Below are positions 42,586 to 50,691 of a stretch of DNA of 64,000 bases, piece after piece. The position numbers and the translations under genes were made by a program. Numbering within the stretch: the first letter of the stretch is position 1; the number at the start of each line of letters is the position of its first letter. The stretch comes from Sphingomonas sp. 1F27F7B. Its GTDB lineage: Bacteria > Pseudomonadota > Alphaproteobacteria > Sphingomonadales > Sphingomonadaceae. Below the pieces are notes generated by a model. The model was given only the letters and a program-made list of their open reading frames with translations. It made no database searches and had not been told where the DNA came from. The DNA lies in NCBI RefSeq assembly GCF_005503355.1, contig NZ_SCMK01000003.1, positions 186,001-250,000 of the forward strand, given 5' to 3'.

Positions 42586-43724
42586 CGGCTTTCCTCCCCA
42601 TATTCGTAATAGCTGCCGAACCGCCGCCCGCCCGGCTGGAACGACACGGAATTGAGCACGAGCTGGATGTGCTCGCAGGCATCGAGCGTGTTCACCGCCT
42701 GGCGCAGGTCGCCCTCGCTGGTCTTGTCGGCACGCACGACCAGCAGCACCTGCCCCACGTGCAGCGCCAGCACCGAAGCGGGCGACGCGGCCAGCGCGGG
42801 CGGCGAATCGAAGATCACGATGCGGCGCGGATTGGCCGCGGCCAGCCCGTCGATCACTGCGCGGGCGCGATCGCTCGCCAGCAGTTCGGTGTCGCTGTTC
42901 GAGCGCGCGCCGGCCGGCAGCACCGAGAGTTGCGGCACGTCGGTGTCGATGATGCAGCTCTCGACGTTCGCCACCGAGCCGGCCAGCACGTCGAGCAGCC
43001 CCGGGCCGCCCGGCAGGCCGAGGCGCGGCAGCACGTCGGGCTTGGGGAAATCGGCATCGACCAGCAGCACCTCGACGTCCTTCTCGGTCGCCATCGAGAG
43101 CGCGAGGTTGATCGCACAGAAGGTCTTGCCCTCGCCCGGCCGGGCCGAGCAGACTAGGATCATGCGGGCGCGGTCGGCGGCCTTGGCCGTATCCTTGGCG
43201 GCCACGGCGCGCGCGGTGAGCAGCAGCTGACGCTTCACCATGCGGAACTCTTCGGCCAGCGGCGTGATCGCCGCACCCGGTATCAGCATCCCGCCCTCTT
43301 CGAGCACGGCGCGATCGATCGGCGCCACCCGGCGGTCGACCGCGCGCGCGGTCGCGATCTGCGGCTCGAGATCGGGTGCAACCTCCGCCACCTCATGTCC
43401 CCGGCGCAGGCCCGGGGCCGGGCTCTCGACCTGGGGGGCCGGAGCCTCCGCTTGCGGCGCCGGCGGCGGGACGATCACGGGCGCCGCCGCAACGGACGCG
43501 GGTTCGGGAGCGGGAGCGGACGCGGGCTCCGGCGCGATCTCAGGAACGGGAACGGGAACGGGAACCGGCGCAGCCACCGGCGTCTCGATGCGCTTCTGCA
43601 CCGGCGGCGGGGCCACTGCGTCCTCGGGCGCCTCGATCGGCGCGGGCGCATAGTGGAACGAAGGCGCCGCCCGTTCGAGCAGCGACCCCTTGATCCGGCG
43701 CGGGCGCGGAGTCTGGTCGTTCAT
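42582..43724 (-). CDS. Bacterial tyrosine autokinase (BY-kinase), exosortase A associated
   Basis: A 380-residue cytoplasmic kinase. Residues 27-115 are Pro/Ala/Val-rich with a PVPVPVPVP run encoded by a short tandem GGAACG-type repeat (43549-43566). The kinase domain has Walker A SARPGEGKT, Walker A' LLVDADFPKPD and Walker B VIFDSPP. The C-terminus FGSYYEYGE carries the Tyr cluster expected to be autophosphorylated. With the chain-length protein upstream it would set polymer length by phosphorylation cycles. Overlaps the barrel gene by four bases. Confidence 0.9.
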   Translation of the reverse strand: MNDQTPRPRRIKGSLLERAAPSFHYAPAPIEAPEDAVAPPPVQKRIETPVAAPVPVPVPVPEIAPEPASAPAPEPASVAAAPVIVPPPAPQAEAPAPQVESPAPGLRRGHEVAEVAPDLEPQIATARAVDRRVAPIDRAVLEEGGMLIPGAAITPLAEEFRMVKRQLLLTARAVAAKDTAKAADRARMILVCSARPGEGKTFCAINLALSMATEKDVEVLLVDADFPKPDVLPRLGLPGGPGLLDVLAGSVANVESCIIDTDVPQLSVLPAGARSNSDTELLASDRARAVIDGLAAANPRRIVIFDSPPALAASPASVLALHVGQVLLVVRADKTSEGDLRQAVNTLDACEHIQLVLNSVSFQPGGRRFGSYYEYGEESR

Positions 43725-43725
43725 C

Positions 43726-45240
43726 TCAGGCCCCCATGCCGCGTTGGAGGAATTCCACGCCGATCAGCCCGACATAGGCGAAGCACAGCGCGGCCACTCC
43801 GCCGGCGAACAGCACCAGCTTCCGGCGCCGCATCGCGGTCTGCGCGGCGGTCACCACTTCGCCGATCGAGCCGATCACCGGCATGCCGCTTGCCTTTTCG
43901 AGCTTGGCCGCGGTCGGGAAGGTCGTGGTCAGCTTGCCCAGCGCGAAGGCGGCGGCGACACCCGCGCCCAGCCCGGCGATCAGCACGCCGGTGAGCAGCA
44001 GCGGCCGGTTGGGCGAGCTCGGCGCGCGCGGCTGGGTCGGCGGGTCGACCACGTTGAACTTGTCGGCATCGGCGACATTCTGCGCCTGGCTCGAGATCTT
44101 CATCTGCTCGCGCTGGGCGAGCAGCTGGTCATACTGGTTCTTGAGCACCTGATATTGGCGCTCGATCTCGCCCTGCTCGGCGGCGACGCCCGGTGCCTCG
44201 GCCATCTTGGCCTGGAGCAGGTTCAGGTCGCCTTCGATCTGCGCCTTGCGCTGGATCAGCGCGGCGACGGTCGCCTGCTTGTCCGCCCGCATCGACTGGA
44301 GGCCGATATAGACTGGATTGGAAGCCCCTGCCGACGCGCCGCTGGCCACCGGCTCGCGCGCTGCCGCGCTCTGCGCCGCGGCGAGCTGGTTCTTGAGCGC
44401 GATCACATCGGGATGGCTATCGGTATAGCCCTTGGCGCGCGCATCGGCGAGCTGGCCCTGGATCGCCGCGAGCCGCGCCCGCGCCGGCCCGGTCGCCGGC
44501 GCGCCGCCGGCCCCTGCGATGTTCGCCGGGGTGCTCGCCATCTGGGCGTTGACCACGTTCAGGCTCGATTGCGCCGCCGCCAGGTCCGACTGGATCTGGG
44601 CGAGCTGGGTGCGCGCCGCAGAGACGCGATCGTCGATCGATCCGGTGCCGGGCAGCGAGCCGAGATAGCGGTTCTGGAAGTCCGCCTTCTTCGCCTCGGC
44701 GTCCGCCAGCTGCTTCTGCCGCGCGTCGAGCTGCTGATCCATGAAGTCGAGCGACTGGCTCGACTGGTCGCGATTGTCGGAGAGGTTCGCCTCGACGAAG
44801 ATGTCGATCAGCTTCTGGGTGATCTGGCGGGCGAGCTTGCCGCTCGGCGCCGTCACTGCGATTTCGAACAGATTGTCCTGCTGCGCGGTCAGCTTGATCG
44901 CCTTCTGGAGGCCGGCCACCCGGTCCGCCACGTCGCGGTCGGTCGCCACGGTGCGGGCGAGATCGGTGCCGCGCACCACCTTCTCCAGGTTGACCGCGCT
45001 GGTCAGCGTCTGGCGGACCCGGTCGAGGTCCTTCTGCTGGTTGAGCGCCGTTGTCCCGTCGGTCGGGATGATCTGGCGCAGCTGCACGAAGATGCGCGCG
45101 CGCGACTCATAATTGTTCGGCATCTGCGACACCACCAGCCAGCCCGCCAGGCAGATGCCCCAGGCCACCGCCAGCGCCACCCAGCGCCGCTGCCAGATCG
45201 CGTGCAGTGCGCCGCGCAGCTCGTCGTAGAGGCTCCCCAC
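43726..45240 (-). CDS. Polysaccharide chain-length determinant (Wzc/Wzz-like), exosortase A associated
   Basis: A 504-residue inner-membrane protein with membrane segments near both ends (VALAVAWGICLAGWLVV at about 21-37; GVLIAGLGAGVAAAFAL and VLFAGGVAALCFAYVGL near the end) and a long periplasmic coiled-coil in between (QSLDFMDQQLDARQKQLADA). It lacks the kinase domain, supplied by the next gene. It regulates chain length and connects the polymerase to export. The start is a GTG; the stop lies one base before the kinase ATG. Confidence 0.88.
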   Translation of the reverse strand: MGSLYDELRGALHAIWQRRWVALAVAWGICLAGWLVVSQMPNNYESRARIFVQLRQIIPTDGTTALNQQKDLDRVRQTLTSAVNLEKVVRGTDLARTVATDRDVADRVAGLQKAIKLTAQQDNLFEIAVTAPSGKLARQITQKLIDIFVEANLSDNRDQSSQSLDFMDQQLDARQKQLADAEAKKADFQNRYLGSLPGTGSIDDRVSAARTQLAQIQSDLAAAQSSLNVVNAQMASTPANIAGAGGAPATGPARARLAAIQGQLADARAKGYTDSHPDVIALKNQLAAAQSAAAREPVASGASAGASNPVYIGLQSMRADKQATVAALIQRKAQIEGDLNLLQAKMAEAPGVAAEQGEIERQYQVLKNQYDQLLAQREQMKISSQAQNVADADKFNVVDPPTQPRAPSSPNRPLLLTGVLIAGLGAGVAAAFALGKLTTTFPTAAKLEKASGMPVIGSIGEVVTAAQTAMRRRKLVLFAGGVAALCFAYVGLIGVEFLQRGMGA

Positions 45241-45250
45241 CCGCGCTACC

Positions 45251-45895
45251 TCAGAACATGCTCGTGGGGATGATGATCACGTCGCCCGGCTCGAGCTTGA
45301 CGTTCGCGCGGATGTCGCCGTTCTTGAGCAGGTCGCCCAGGCGCACCTTGTATTCGGTCTGCTTGCCGGTCTGCCGGTCATAGCGCACCAGCCGCGCGCG
45401 GTTGCCCGCGGCGAACTCGCTCAGGCCGCCCACTGCGATCATCGCGTCGAGCAGAGTCATGTTGGCGCGATACGGGATCGAGGCCGGCTTCTCGGTCGCG
45501 CCGACGACGCGGACCTGCTGGCTGTACGTCCCGTTGAAATTCTCGACGATCACCGAGACGATCGGATCCTTGATATATTCGCTCAGCGCGAACTTCAGGT
45601 CGTCCGCCAGCATCGCCGGGGTCTTGCCCACCGCCGGCATGTCGCTGATCAGCGGCACGGTGATGCGGCCGTCGGGGCGCACCTGCACCTTCGCCGACAG
45701 CTCGGGGTTGCGCCACACAAAGACCTGGAGCTGGTCCATCGGGCCGATGACATATTCCTCGCTCGGCACTTCGCGCTGCGCCACCGCCGCCGCGGGCGGC
45801 AGCTCCGGACGGCCCCCGCCGCCGCCGCATCCCGCCAGCAGCGCCGCTGCCGCGCCGAGAGCCAGAAATGTCCTGCCGAAACCGATGAAACGCAT
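45251..45895 (-). CDS. Polysaccharide export lipoprotein (Wza-like), exosortase A associated
   Basis: A 214-residue lipoprotein: signal ending LLAGC, then the Poly_export domain (EEYVIGPMDQLQVFVWRNPE, VRPDGRITVPLISD) and a SLBB-like repeat (VRVVGATEKPASIPYRANMT, ending KLEPGDVIIIPTSMF). It is shorter than Wza and probably forms the outer-membrane export pore with the barrel protein. AAGGAG six bases before the ATG at 45895 decides the start. It is the first gene of the operon, so the promoter lies in 45896-46228. Confidence 0.9.
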   Translation of the reverse strand: MRFIGFGRTFLALGAAAALLAGCGGGGGRPELPPAAAVAQREVPSEEYVIGPMDQLQVFVWRNPELSAKVQVRPDGRITVPLISDMPAVGKTPAMLADDLKFALSEYIKDPIVSVIVENFNGTYSQQVRVVGATEKPASIPYRANMTLLDAMIAVGGLSEFAAGNRARLVRYDRQTGKQTEYKVRLGDLLKNGDIRANVKLEPGDVIIIPTSMF

Positions 45896-46072
45896 GCCGA
45901 GCTCCTTTCCCGGCGGGCAGACGCGCCGCCGACGTCTCGGCAGCAACCCGCACAGGATCACGGTCAGCTATGGGGGCGAGAGGTAAATATCGGGTTAGGC
46001 CTTGCGGACCGTTCGTCGCTTTATCCCGATGGGACACGCTTTCCCGGAGCGGGACATGCCCGCGATCGGCCG

Positions 46073-46101
46073 GGAACCAATCCCCCGAACGCGCGTTCGG
46101 G
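46073..46101 (+). promoter_or_regulatory. EcfG-like promoter and 18-base palindrome upstream of the TonB receptor
   Basis: GGAAC (46073-46077), 16 bases, then CGTT (46094-46097) fits the general-stress promoter consensus. A perfect palindrome, CCCGAACGC/GCGTTCGGG at 46084-46101, overlaps its -10 part and could be an operator. Both lie in the 333-base gap between the EPS operon (minus) and the TonB receptor (plus). The start codon is about 130 bases away, so a long leader would result. Confidence 0.45.
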
Positions 46102-46110
46102 AGCAGTTGT

Positions 46111-46126
46111 GTTGCGTTCGCGCAAC
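46111..46126. other. UUCG-capped perfect hairpin in the EPS/receptor intergenic region
   Basis: GTTGCG-TTCG-CGCAAC forms a six-base-pair stem with the especially stable UUCG loop. If the receptor is transcribed from the promoter above, this hairpin would be in its leader, about 100 bases before the ATG. There is no T-run. Confidence 0.4.
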
Positions 46127-46228
46127 ATCCGGCAACTCCGCTTTTGTCCGCGCCAAGCTTTCCTTTGTATCAATTCCCACCGAATTGGTAGAGATTGTGC
46201 TCACCATAAGAAAAGGTGGGCCATCATC

Positions 46229-48649
46229 ATGCGTTTCCGTACTCCGTCGCTCCTCGCCATCGCCACCACGCTGGCGATCGCCGCTTCTCCCGCCCTCGCC
46301 CAGGAAACGCCCGCCGCGGAAGCGCAGGCCGATCAGGCGCCGCCCGCCGAAGACACGCAGATCATCGTCACCGGCACTCGCGCCCAGGGCCGCTCGCGGC
46401 TCGACACCGCGTCTCCGGTCGATGTGCTGAGCGGCACCGCGCTGCGCAACCAGGGCACGACCGAGCTCGGCGCCGCGCTTGCCGCCATTGCGCCCTCGAT
46501 CGATTTTCCTCGCCCCTCGGCGACGGACGGCACCGATGCGATCCGCCCGGCCACCCTGCGCGGCCTCTCGCCCGACCAGACGCTGGTCCTGATCAACGGC
46601 GTGCGCGCCAACGCCTCGGCGCTGCTCAACGTCAACGGCTCGGTCGGCCGCGGCTCGGCCGCCGTCGATCTGAACACCATCCCCGCCACTGCGCTGGAGC
46701 GGATCGAAGTGCTGCGCGACGGCGCCTCGGCGCAATATGGCTCGGACGCGATCGCCGGCGTGATCAACGTCCGCTTGCGGGAAGCGCGCTCGGGCGGCGG
46801 CGCCACCGCCACCTATGGCTTCTACACCACCGACATCGACACCGCGCGCGGCAGCCGCTCGGTCACCGGCGAGCCGGCGCTCACCCTATCGGCCTGGCAG
46901 GGCATCGGCTTCGGCAATGACGGCTACATCACGCTCTCCGGCGAATATCTGAACCGCGAGGCGACCAACCGCGCCGATTTCGATCCGCGCGTCACGCCCA
47001 GCCGCGTCACTGGCCGCTTCGGCGATCCCGCGGTCGAGCAATATACCGGCTATGTGAACGCCGGCACCGGCATCGGCGACAATTGGAAGCTCTATGGCTG
47101 GTTCGGCTATCAGGACCGCGACAGCCGCAGCGCCGCCTTCCCGCGCCTGCCCAGCGCCGCCGGCGCCGTCTCGGGCATCTATCCCAACGGCTTCCTGCCG
47201 ATCATCAACACCAAGTCGACCAATGCGAACGGCGCGCTCGGCATCAAGGGCGACCTTGCCGGCTGGAACGTCGATCTGAACGTCGCGTACGGCCGCAACA
47301 AGATTGCCTATTACACCCGCAACTCGGCCAATTACGCTTATGGCAACGCCTCGCCGACCAGCTTCTACGACGGCGCGCTGATCTATGACCAATGGGTCGC
47401 CGGGCTCGACGTCGCACGCAGCTTCGACGTGTTCCAGTCGCTGAACGTCGCATTCGGCGTCGAAGGGCGCCGCGAGGGCTTCAAGATCACGCCGGGCGAG
47501 CCGGCATCCTGGAACTATCCCGCCACCGGCGCCGTGGCCGGCCAGGCGCCGGGCGCGCAGGGCTTTGGCGGCTTCTCCCCGCTCAACGCCATCGAGCGCA
47601 GCCGCAAGAACGTCTCGGGCTATCTCGATCTGGAAGCGCAGATCACCGACAAGCTGCTGATCGGCCTTGCCGGCCGTGCCGAGCACTATACCGACTTCGG
47701 CGACACCGCCACCGGCAAGGTCTCGCTGCGCTACGACATCGCCCCCTGGTTCGCGATCCGCGGCACCGCGTCCACCGGCTTCCGCGCGCCCAGCCTCCAG
47801 CAGCAATATTTCACCTCGATCGCCTCGGTGGTCCAGAACGGCACGCCGATCCTCACCGGCACCTTCCCCTCGGTCAGCGCCGTCGGCGCCGCGCTGGGCG
47901 GCCTGCCGCTCGAGCCGGAACGCTCGACCAACCTGTCGGTCGGCACGGTGATCCGTTCGGGCGGGTTCGACCTGACGATCGACGCCTATCAGATCCGCCT
48001 GCGCAACCAGCTCGCCCTTTCGGAGAACATCCAGGCGAGCTTCAGCCCGCAGGTCGCGGCGCTCCTCGCCGGCACCAACACCGGCGCCCAGGCCGCGCGC
48101 TTCTTCATCAACGGCCTGCGCTCGCGCGTCCGCGGCATCGACGCGGTGGCGCATTACCGGCTGCCCACCGACGGCGCCGGTACTTTCGACTTCACGCTCG
48201 CCGGCAATCTCAACCAGACCAAGGTGGATCGCAGCTCCATTCCCACCTCCACCGGCACGGTCAATCCCGCGCCGGTCCTCTTCGCCCGCAGCCGCATCCT
48301 GACGATCGAGCAGGGTACGCCGGGCCAGAAGGTGACCGGCTCGATCGACTGGTCGCTGGACAAGCTCGCGATCACCGCGCGGGCGAGCTATTATGGCGAC
48401 GTCAACCAGCCGGGCACCACCCCGGCGGCGGACGTCCATAGCGGCCGTCACACCATCACCGATCTCGAGCTGCGGTATCAGGCACTTAAGGGCGCACAGT
48501 TCGCACTCGGCGTGAACAATCTGTTCGACGTCTATCCGGACTATACCATCGCCGCGAACAATTCGACCGGCGTGGTCGGCTTCCCCTATTACTCGCCCTT
48601 CGGCTTCGGGGGGCGCTATGTCTATGCCCGGATCGGCCTGAACTGGTAA
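46229..48649 (+). CDS. TonB-dependent receptor
   Basis: An 806-residue outer-membrane receptor with a signal peptide (LAIATTLAIAASPALAQE), a TonB box (TQIIVTGTR), a plug domain (IEVLRDGASAQYGSDAIAGV), and a 22-strand-type barrel ending in an aromatic residue (YARIGLNW). The plug motif and length match receptors for iron complexes or organic nutrients; the substrate cannot be named. The start at 46229 directly begins the signal peptide; no strong ribosome site is seen. A clear terminator follows. Confidence 0.9.
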   Translation: MRFRTPSLLAIATTLAIAASPALAQETPAAEAQADQAPPAEDTQIIVTGTRAQGRSRLDTASPVDVLSGTALRNQGTTELGAALAAIAPSIDFPRPSATDGTDAIRPATLRGLSPDQTLVLINGVRANASALLNVNGSVGRGSAAVDLNTIPATALERIEVLRDGASAQYGSDAIAGVINVRLREARSGGGATATYGFYTTDIDTARGSRSVTGEPALTLSAWQGIGFGNDGYITLSGEYLNREATNRADFDPRVTPSRVTGRFGDPAVEQYTGYVNAGTGIGDNWKLYGWFGYQDRDSRSAAFPRLPSAAGAVSGIYPNGFLPIINTKSTNANGALGIKGDLAGWNVDLNVAYGRNKIAYYTRNSANYAYGNASPTSFYDGALIYDQWVAGLDVARSFDVFQSLNVAFGVEGRREGFKITPGEPASWNYPATGAVAGQAPGAQGFGGFSPLNAIERSRKNVSGYLDLEAQITDKLLIGLAGRAEHYTDFGDTATGKVSLRYDIAPWFAIRGTASTGFRAPSLQQQYFTSIASVVQNGTPILTGTFPSVSAVGAALGGLPLEPERSTNLSVGTVIRSGGFDLTIDAYQIRLRNQLALSENIQASFSPQVAALLAGTNTGAQAARFFINGLRSRVRGIDAVAHYRLPTDGAGTFDFTLAGNLNQTKVDRSSIPTSTGTVNPAPVLFARSRILTIEQGTPGQKVTGSIDWSLDKLAITARASYYGDVNQPGTTPAADVHSGRHTITDLELRYQALKGAQFALGVNNLFDVYPDYTIAANNSTGVVGFPYYSPFGFGGRYVYARIGLNW

Positions 48650-48666
48650 GCCATTTCCCCTGAACT

Positions 48667-48700
48667 GGGAGCGGCTCCCCCGGGCCGCTCCCGTTTTTTT
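48667..48700 (+). terminator. Rho-independent terminator after the TonB receptor
   Basis: GGGAGCGGC (48667-48675) pairs perfectly with GCCGCTCCC (48684-48692) and is followed by G and seven T. It lies 17 bases after the receptor stop codon. Confidence 0.92.
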
Positions 48701-48711
48701 GCGGATGGATG

Positions 48712-48811
48712 TGCTCCCCGGCAAAGGCCGGGGCCCAGGCTCGGCGTAAGTGGTTGGGCACGTGCGCTTCTCGAACGACATCGCGATCAGTCCCGGCCTT
48801 TGCCGGGGAAC
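48712..48811. repeat. Inverted repeat of the CCCCGGC-AAAGG-CCGGGG class
   Basis: CTCCCCGGCAAAGGCCGGGG at 48714 and CCCGGCCTTTGCCGGGGAAC ending at 48811 are inverted copies about 60 bases apart, each itself a hairpin. Related single hairpins occur at 57781-57803 and 55404-55432. The rest of the gap 48650-48971 shows no gene; 48830-48960 is somewhat A+T richer and may hold the promoter of the next gene. Confidence 0.65.
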
Positions 48812-48971
48812 CGAACCCGCGGGTTCGGATTACCACTTTTGCCCCATTTGACGCCGTTCAACCCCGATTGGACGCCCCTGAAAGCCGTCATAATGCGTTT
48901 GTAATCGCCGAAGTACGCAGTAGATTTCGGGCGGGCTCTGGTCCACGCGATGGAAAGTGGAGAAGCACGCC

Positions 48972-49370
48972 ATGATGACAAAGTCACACTTTTTCATTCC
49001 GCCCGTAATTTTTCTGTTCGCCAGCACCCCCCTTTGTGCCGCGCAAACAATCGTCGAAGAGTGTCGCGGGACGGAAACTGTGAAAATCGGAAGCGCCGAA
49101 CCAAAGTCCGTTCCCTACAGCCTCACTTTCAAGGCCGATCTTGTAGCTAACACATACTGCTACGGTTACTGCACCAAGGAGCAAACTTATTCGATCGCCG
49201 ACGCAAAATCTGTTCCGATGAAGTTGGCTGATTTGGAACGGGACGGACAAGAGCGGCATCTGATCTTCGATCGCGTCTCCGGCAAGCTCACCGATTACCA
49301 AGTCTTCGGCGCGGGACTGGGCACTGTAACGCGAAGCGCAACCGCGGTTTGCAAGCCCTCAAGGCTATAG
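48972..49370 (+). CDS. Secreted Cys-containing protein, unknown function, atypical composition
   Basis: A 132-residue protein with a signal peptide (HFFIPPVIFLFASTPLCAAQ) and five Cys in the mature part (EECRGTE, NTYCYGYCTKE, TAVCKPSRL). I recognise no family. Codon use is clearly less G/C-rich at third positions than in neighbours, which suggests recent acquisition. GGAGAAG six bases upstream supports the first of two adjacent ATGs. It lies between a terminator-bounded receptor and a convergent acyltransferase-like gene, so it is probably transcribed alone. Confidence 0.62.
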   Translation: MMTKSHFFIPPVIFLFASTPLCAAQTIVEECRGTETVKIGSAEPKSVPYSLTFKADLVANTYCYGYCTKEQTYSIADAKSVPMKLADLERDGQERHLIFDRVSGKLTDYQVFGAGLGTVTRSATAVCKPSRL

Positions 49371-49490
49371 CCACCATGGGCAGCTTCCTTGGGTCGCGCA
49401 CCGGAAGCTGCCTTTCGCCTTTCCACCCAATATCCCAGTCGCACGTCGTCCATGATCCCGCGGCCGGCAGGAACGGTACGCCCGCCTGCC

Positions 49491-50669
49491 TCAAAGATAC
49501 CGCATCCACCACGCTCCACTCGCTCGCTTCACCGCCGCGAACCGCCGGCACGCGAACCAGCACGGCACCGCCACCACCGCCGCCATCAGCCACAGGCTCG
49601 CGACATTGGGCAACGTCGCCAGCCCGTCCGCGCCCGTCGCCAACGCCGCGATCCGATTTATCGCGTGGAGCAGGTAAAGGTGGAAAATGTAGAAGAACAA
49701 CGGCACCGATCCGAACACCGCCAGCACCGCCACCGGCCGCGTCGGCAGCCTCTCCAGCGCCGCCAGCAGCAGCGCCCCGCAACCCAGGGTCAGCAGCAGG
49801 AAGTCCGCCGAGGGCGGATATTTGGTCAGGTTGAGGAAGCCCATCACCGTATGCAGCCCGTCAGGGCCGACCTGCCACGCCACCGGCTCGCCATACCCAT
49901 TGATCATGCGCAGCACGACGAAGCCGAGCAGCGCCACCCCACCGGCCACCGCCAGCGCGCGCAACCGCCAGCGCTGCTCCACGCCCCGCGCGAACCACGG
50001 CCCGATCGCATAGCCAAGCGCGATCACTCCGATCCAGGGTAGCAGCGGATAGGAGGTGCGCACATCGCCGCCCCAGGGCAGCGGCAGCAGCGTGCGTTCG
50101 TGCAGCACCGCCCACAGCACATGTCCCGGCCCGCCGGGCGCGACATGCACGCCGTCCAGTTGGTTATGCCCCAGCACCAGCACGAGGCCGACGCCGATGA
50201 GCGCGATTCGCGGAAGGTGCGCCAGTGCCGCCAGCGCCAGCATCGAAAGCCCGATCGCCCAGATCACCTGCAGGAAGAAGCGGTCGGGCAGCAGTTCGAA
50301 GCTCCAGGCGAAACTCACCACGGTCACCTCCAGCACCACCAGGAACAGCCCGCGCTTCCACAGAAAGTCCGAAGCCGCCCGGGCACCGCCCCGCGGCGCC
50401 GCATACAGCCACGCCCCCACCCCGGTCAGGAACACGAATGTCGGCGCGCAGAGATGCGCCGCCAACCGGGTGAAGAACAGGCCCGGCGACGTCGCCGCCA
50501 CGTCCATCGGGTCGCTCAACGGCACATGGCGGAAGAAGAATTCGCGCGTGTGATCGACCAGCATCAACAGGATCACCAGCCCGCGCAGCGCATCGATCGA
50601 GACGATCCGCGCTGGCTTCGCGCCCCGGTTCGGAAATGTTTCGGCGGCAAGCTTCGGGGTTGACAGCAT
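49491..50669 (-). CDS. DUF1624/heparan-alpha-glucosaminide acetyltransferase-like membrane protein
   Basis: A 392-residue protein with about ten membrane segments. The start RIVSIDALRGLVILLMLVDH and the following HTREFFF are the hallmark of the family, whose conserved His and Asp near the first segments take part in acetyl transfer across the membrane in the eukaryotic enzyme. The bacterial substrate is unknown. It is divergent from the TonB receptor at 50692 with only 22 bases between, so the promoters overlap coding sequence. Confidence 0.85.
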   Translation of the reverse strand: MLSTPKLAAETFPNRGAKPARIVSIDALRGLVILLMLVDHTREFFFRHVPLSDPMDVAATSPGLFFTRLAAHLCAPTFVFLTGVGAWLYAAPRGGARAASDFLWKRGLFLVVLEVTVVSFAWSFELLPDRFFLQVIWAIGLSMLALAALAHLPRIALIGVGLVLVLGHNQLDGVHVAPGGPGHVLWAVLHERTLLPLPWGGDVRTSYPLLPWIGVIALGYAIGPWFARGVEQRWRLRALAVAGGVALLGFVVLRMINGYGEPVAWQVGPDGLHTVMGFLNLTKYPPSADFLLLTLGCGALLLAALERLPTRPVAVLAVFGSVPLFFYIFHLYLLHAINRIAALATGADGLATLPNVASLWLMAAVVAVPCWFACRRFAAVKRASGAWWMRYL

Positions 50670-50691
50670 CGGCTTCCTTTCGCCATGCGCG

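Noticed and set aside
46095..46109. A further GTTC-N7-GTTC-like site (GTTC-N7-GTTG) upstream of the TonB receptor
   Set aside because: One base of the core is wrong, the TGTWGGA block is missing, and the site overlaps a palindrome that explains it better.
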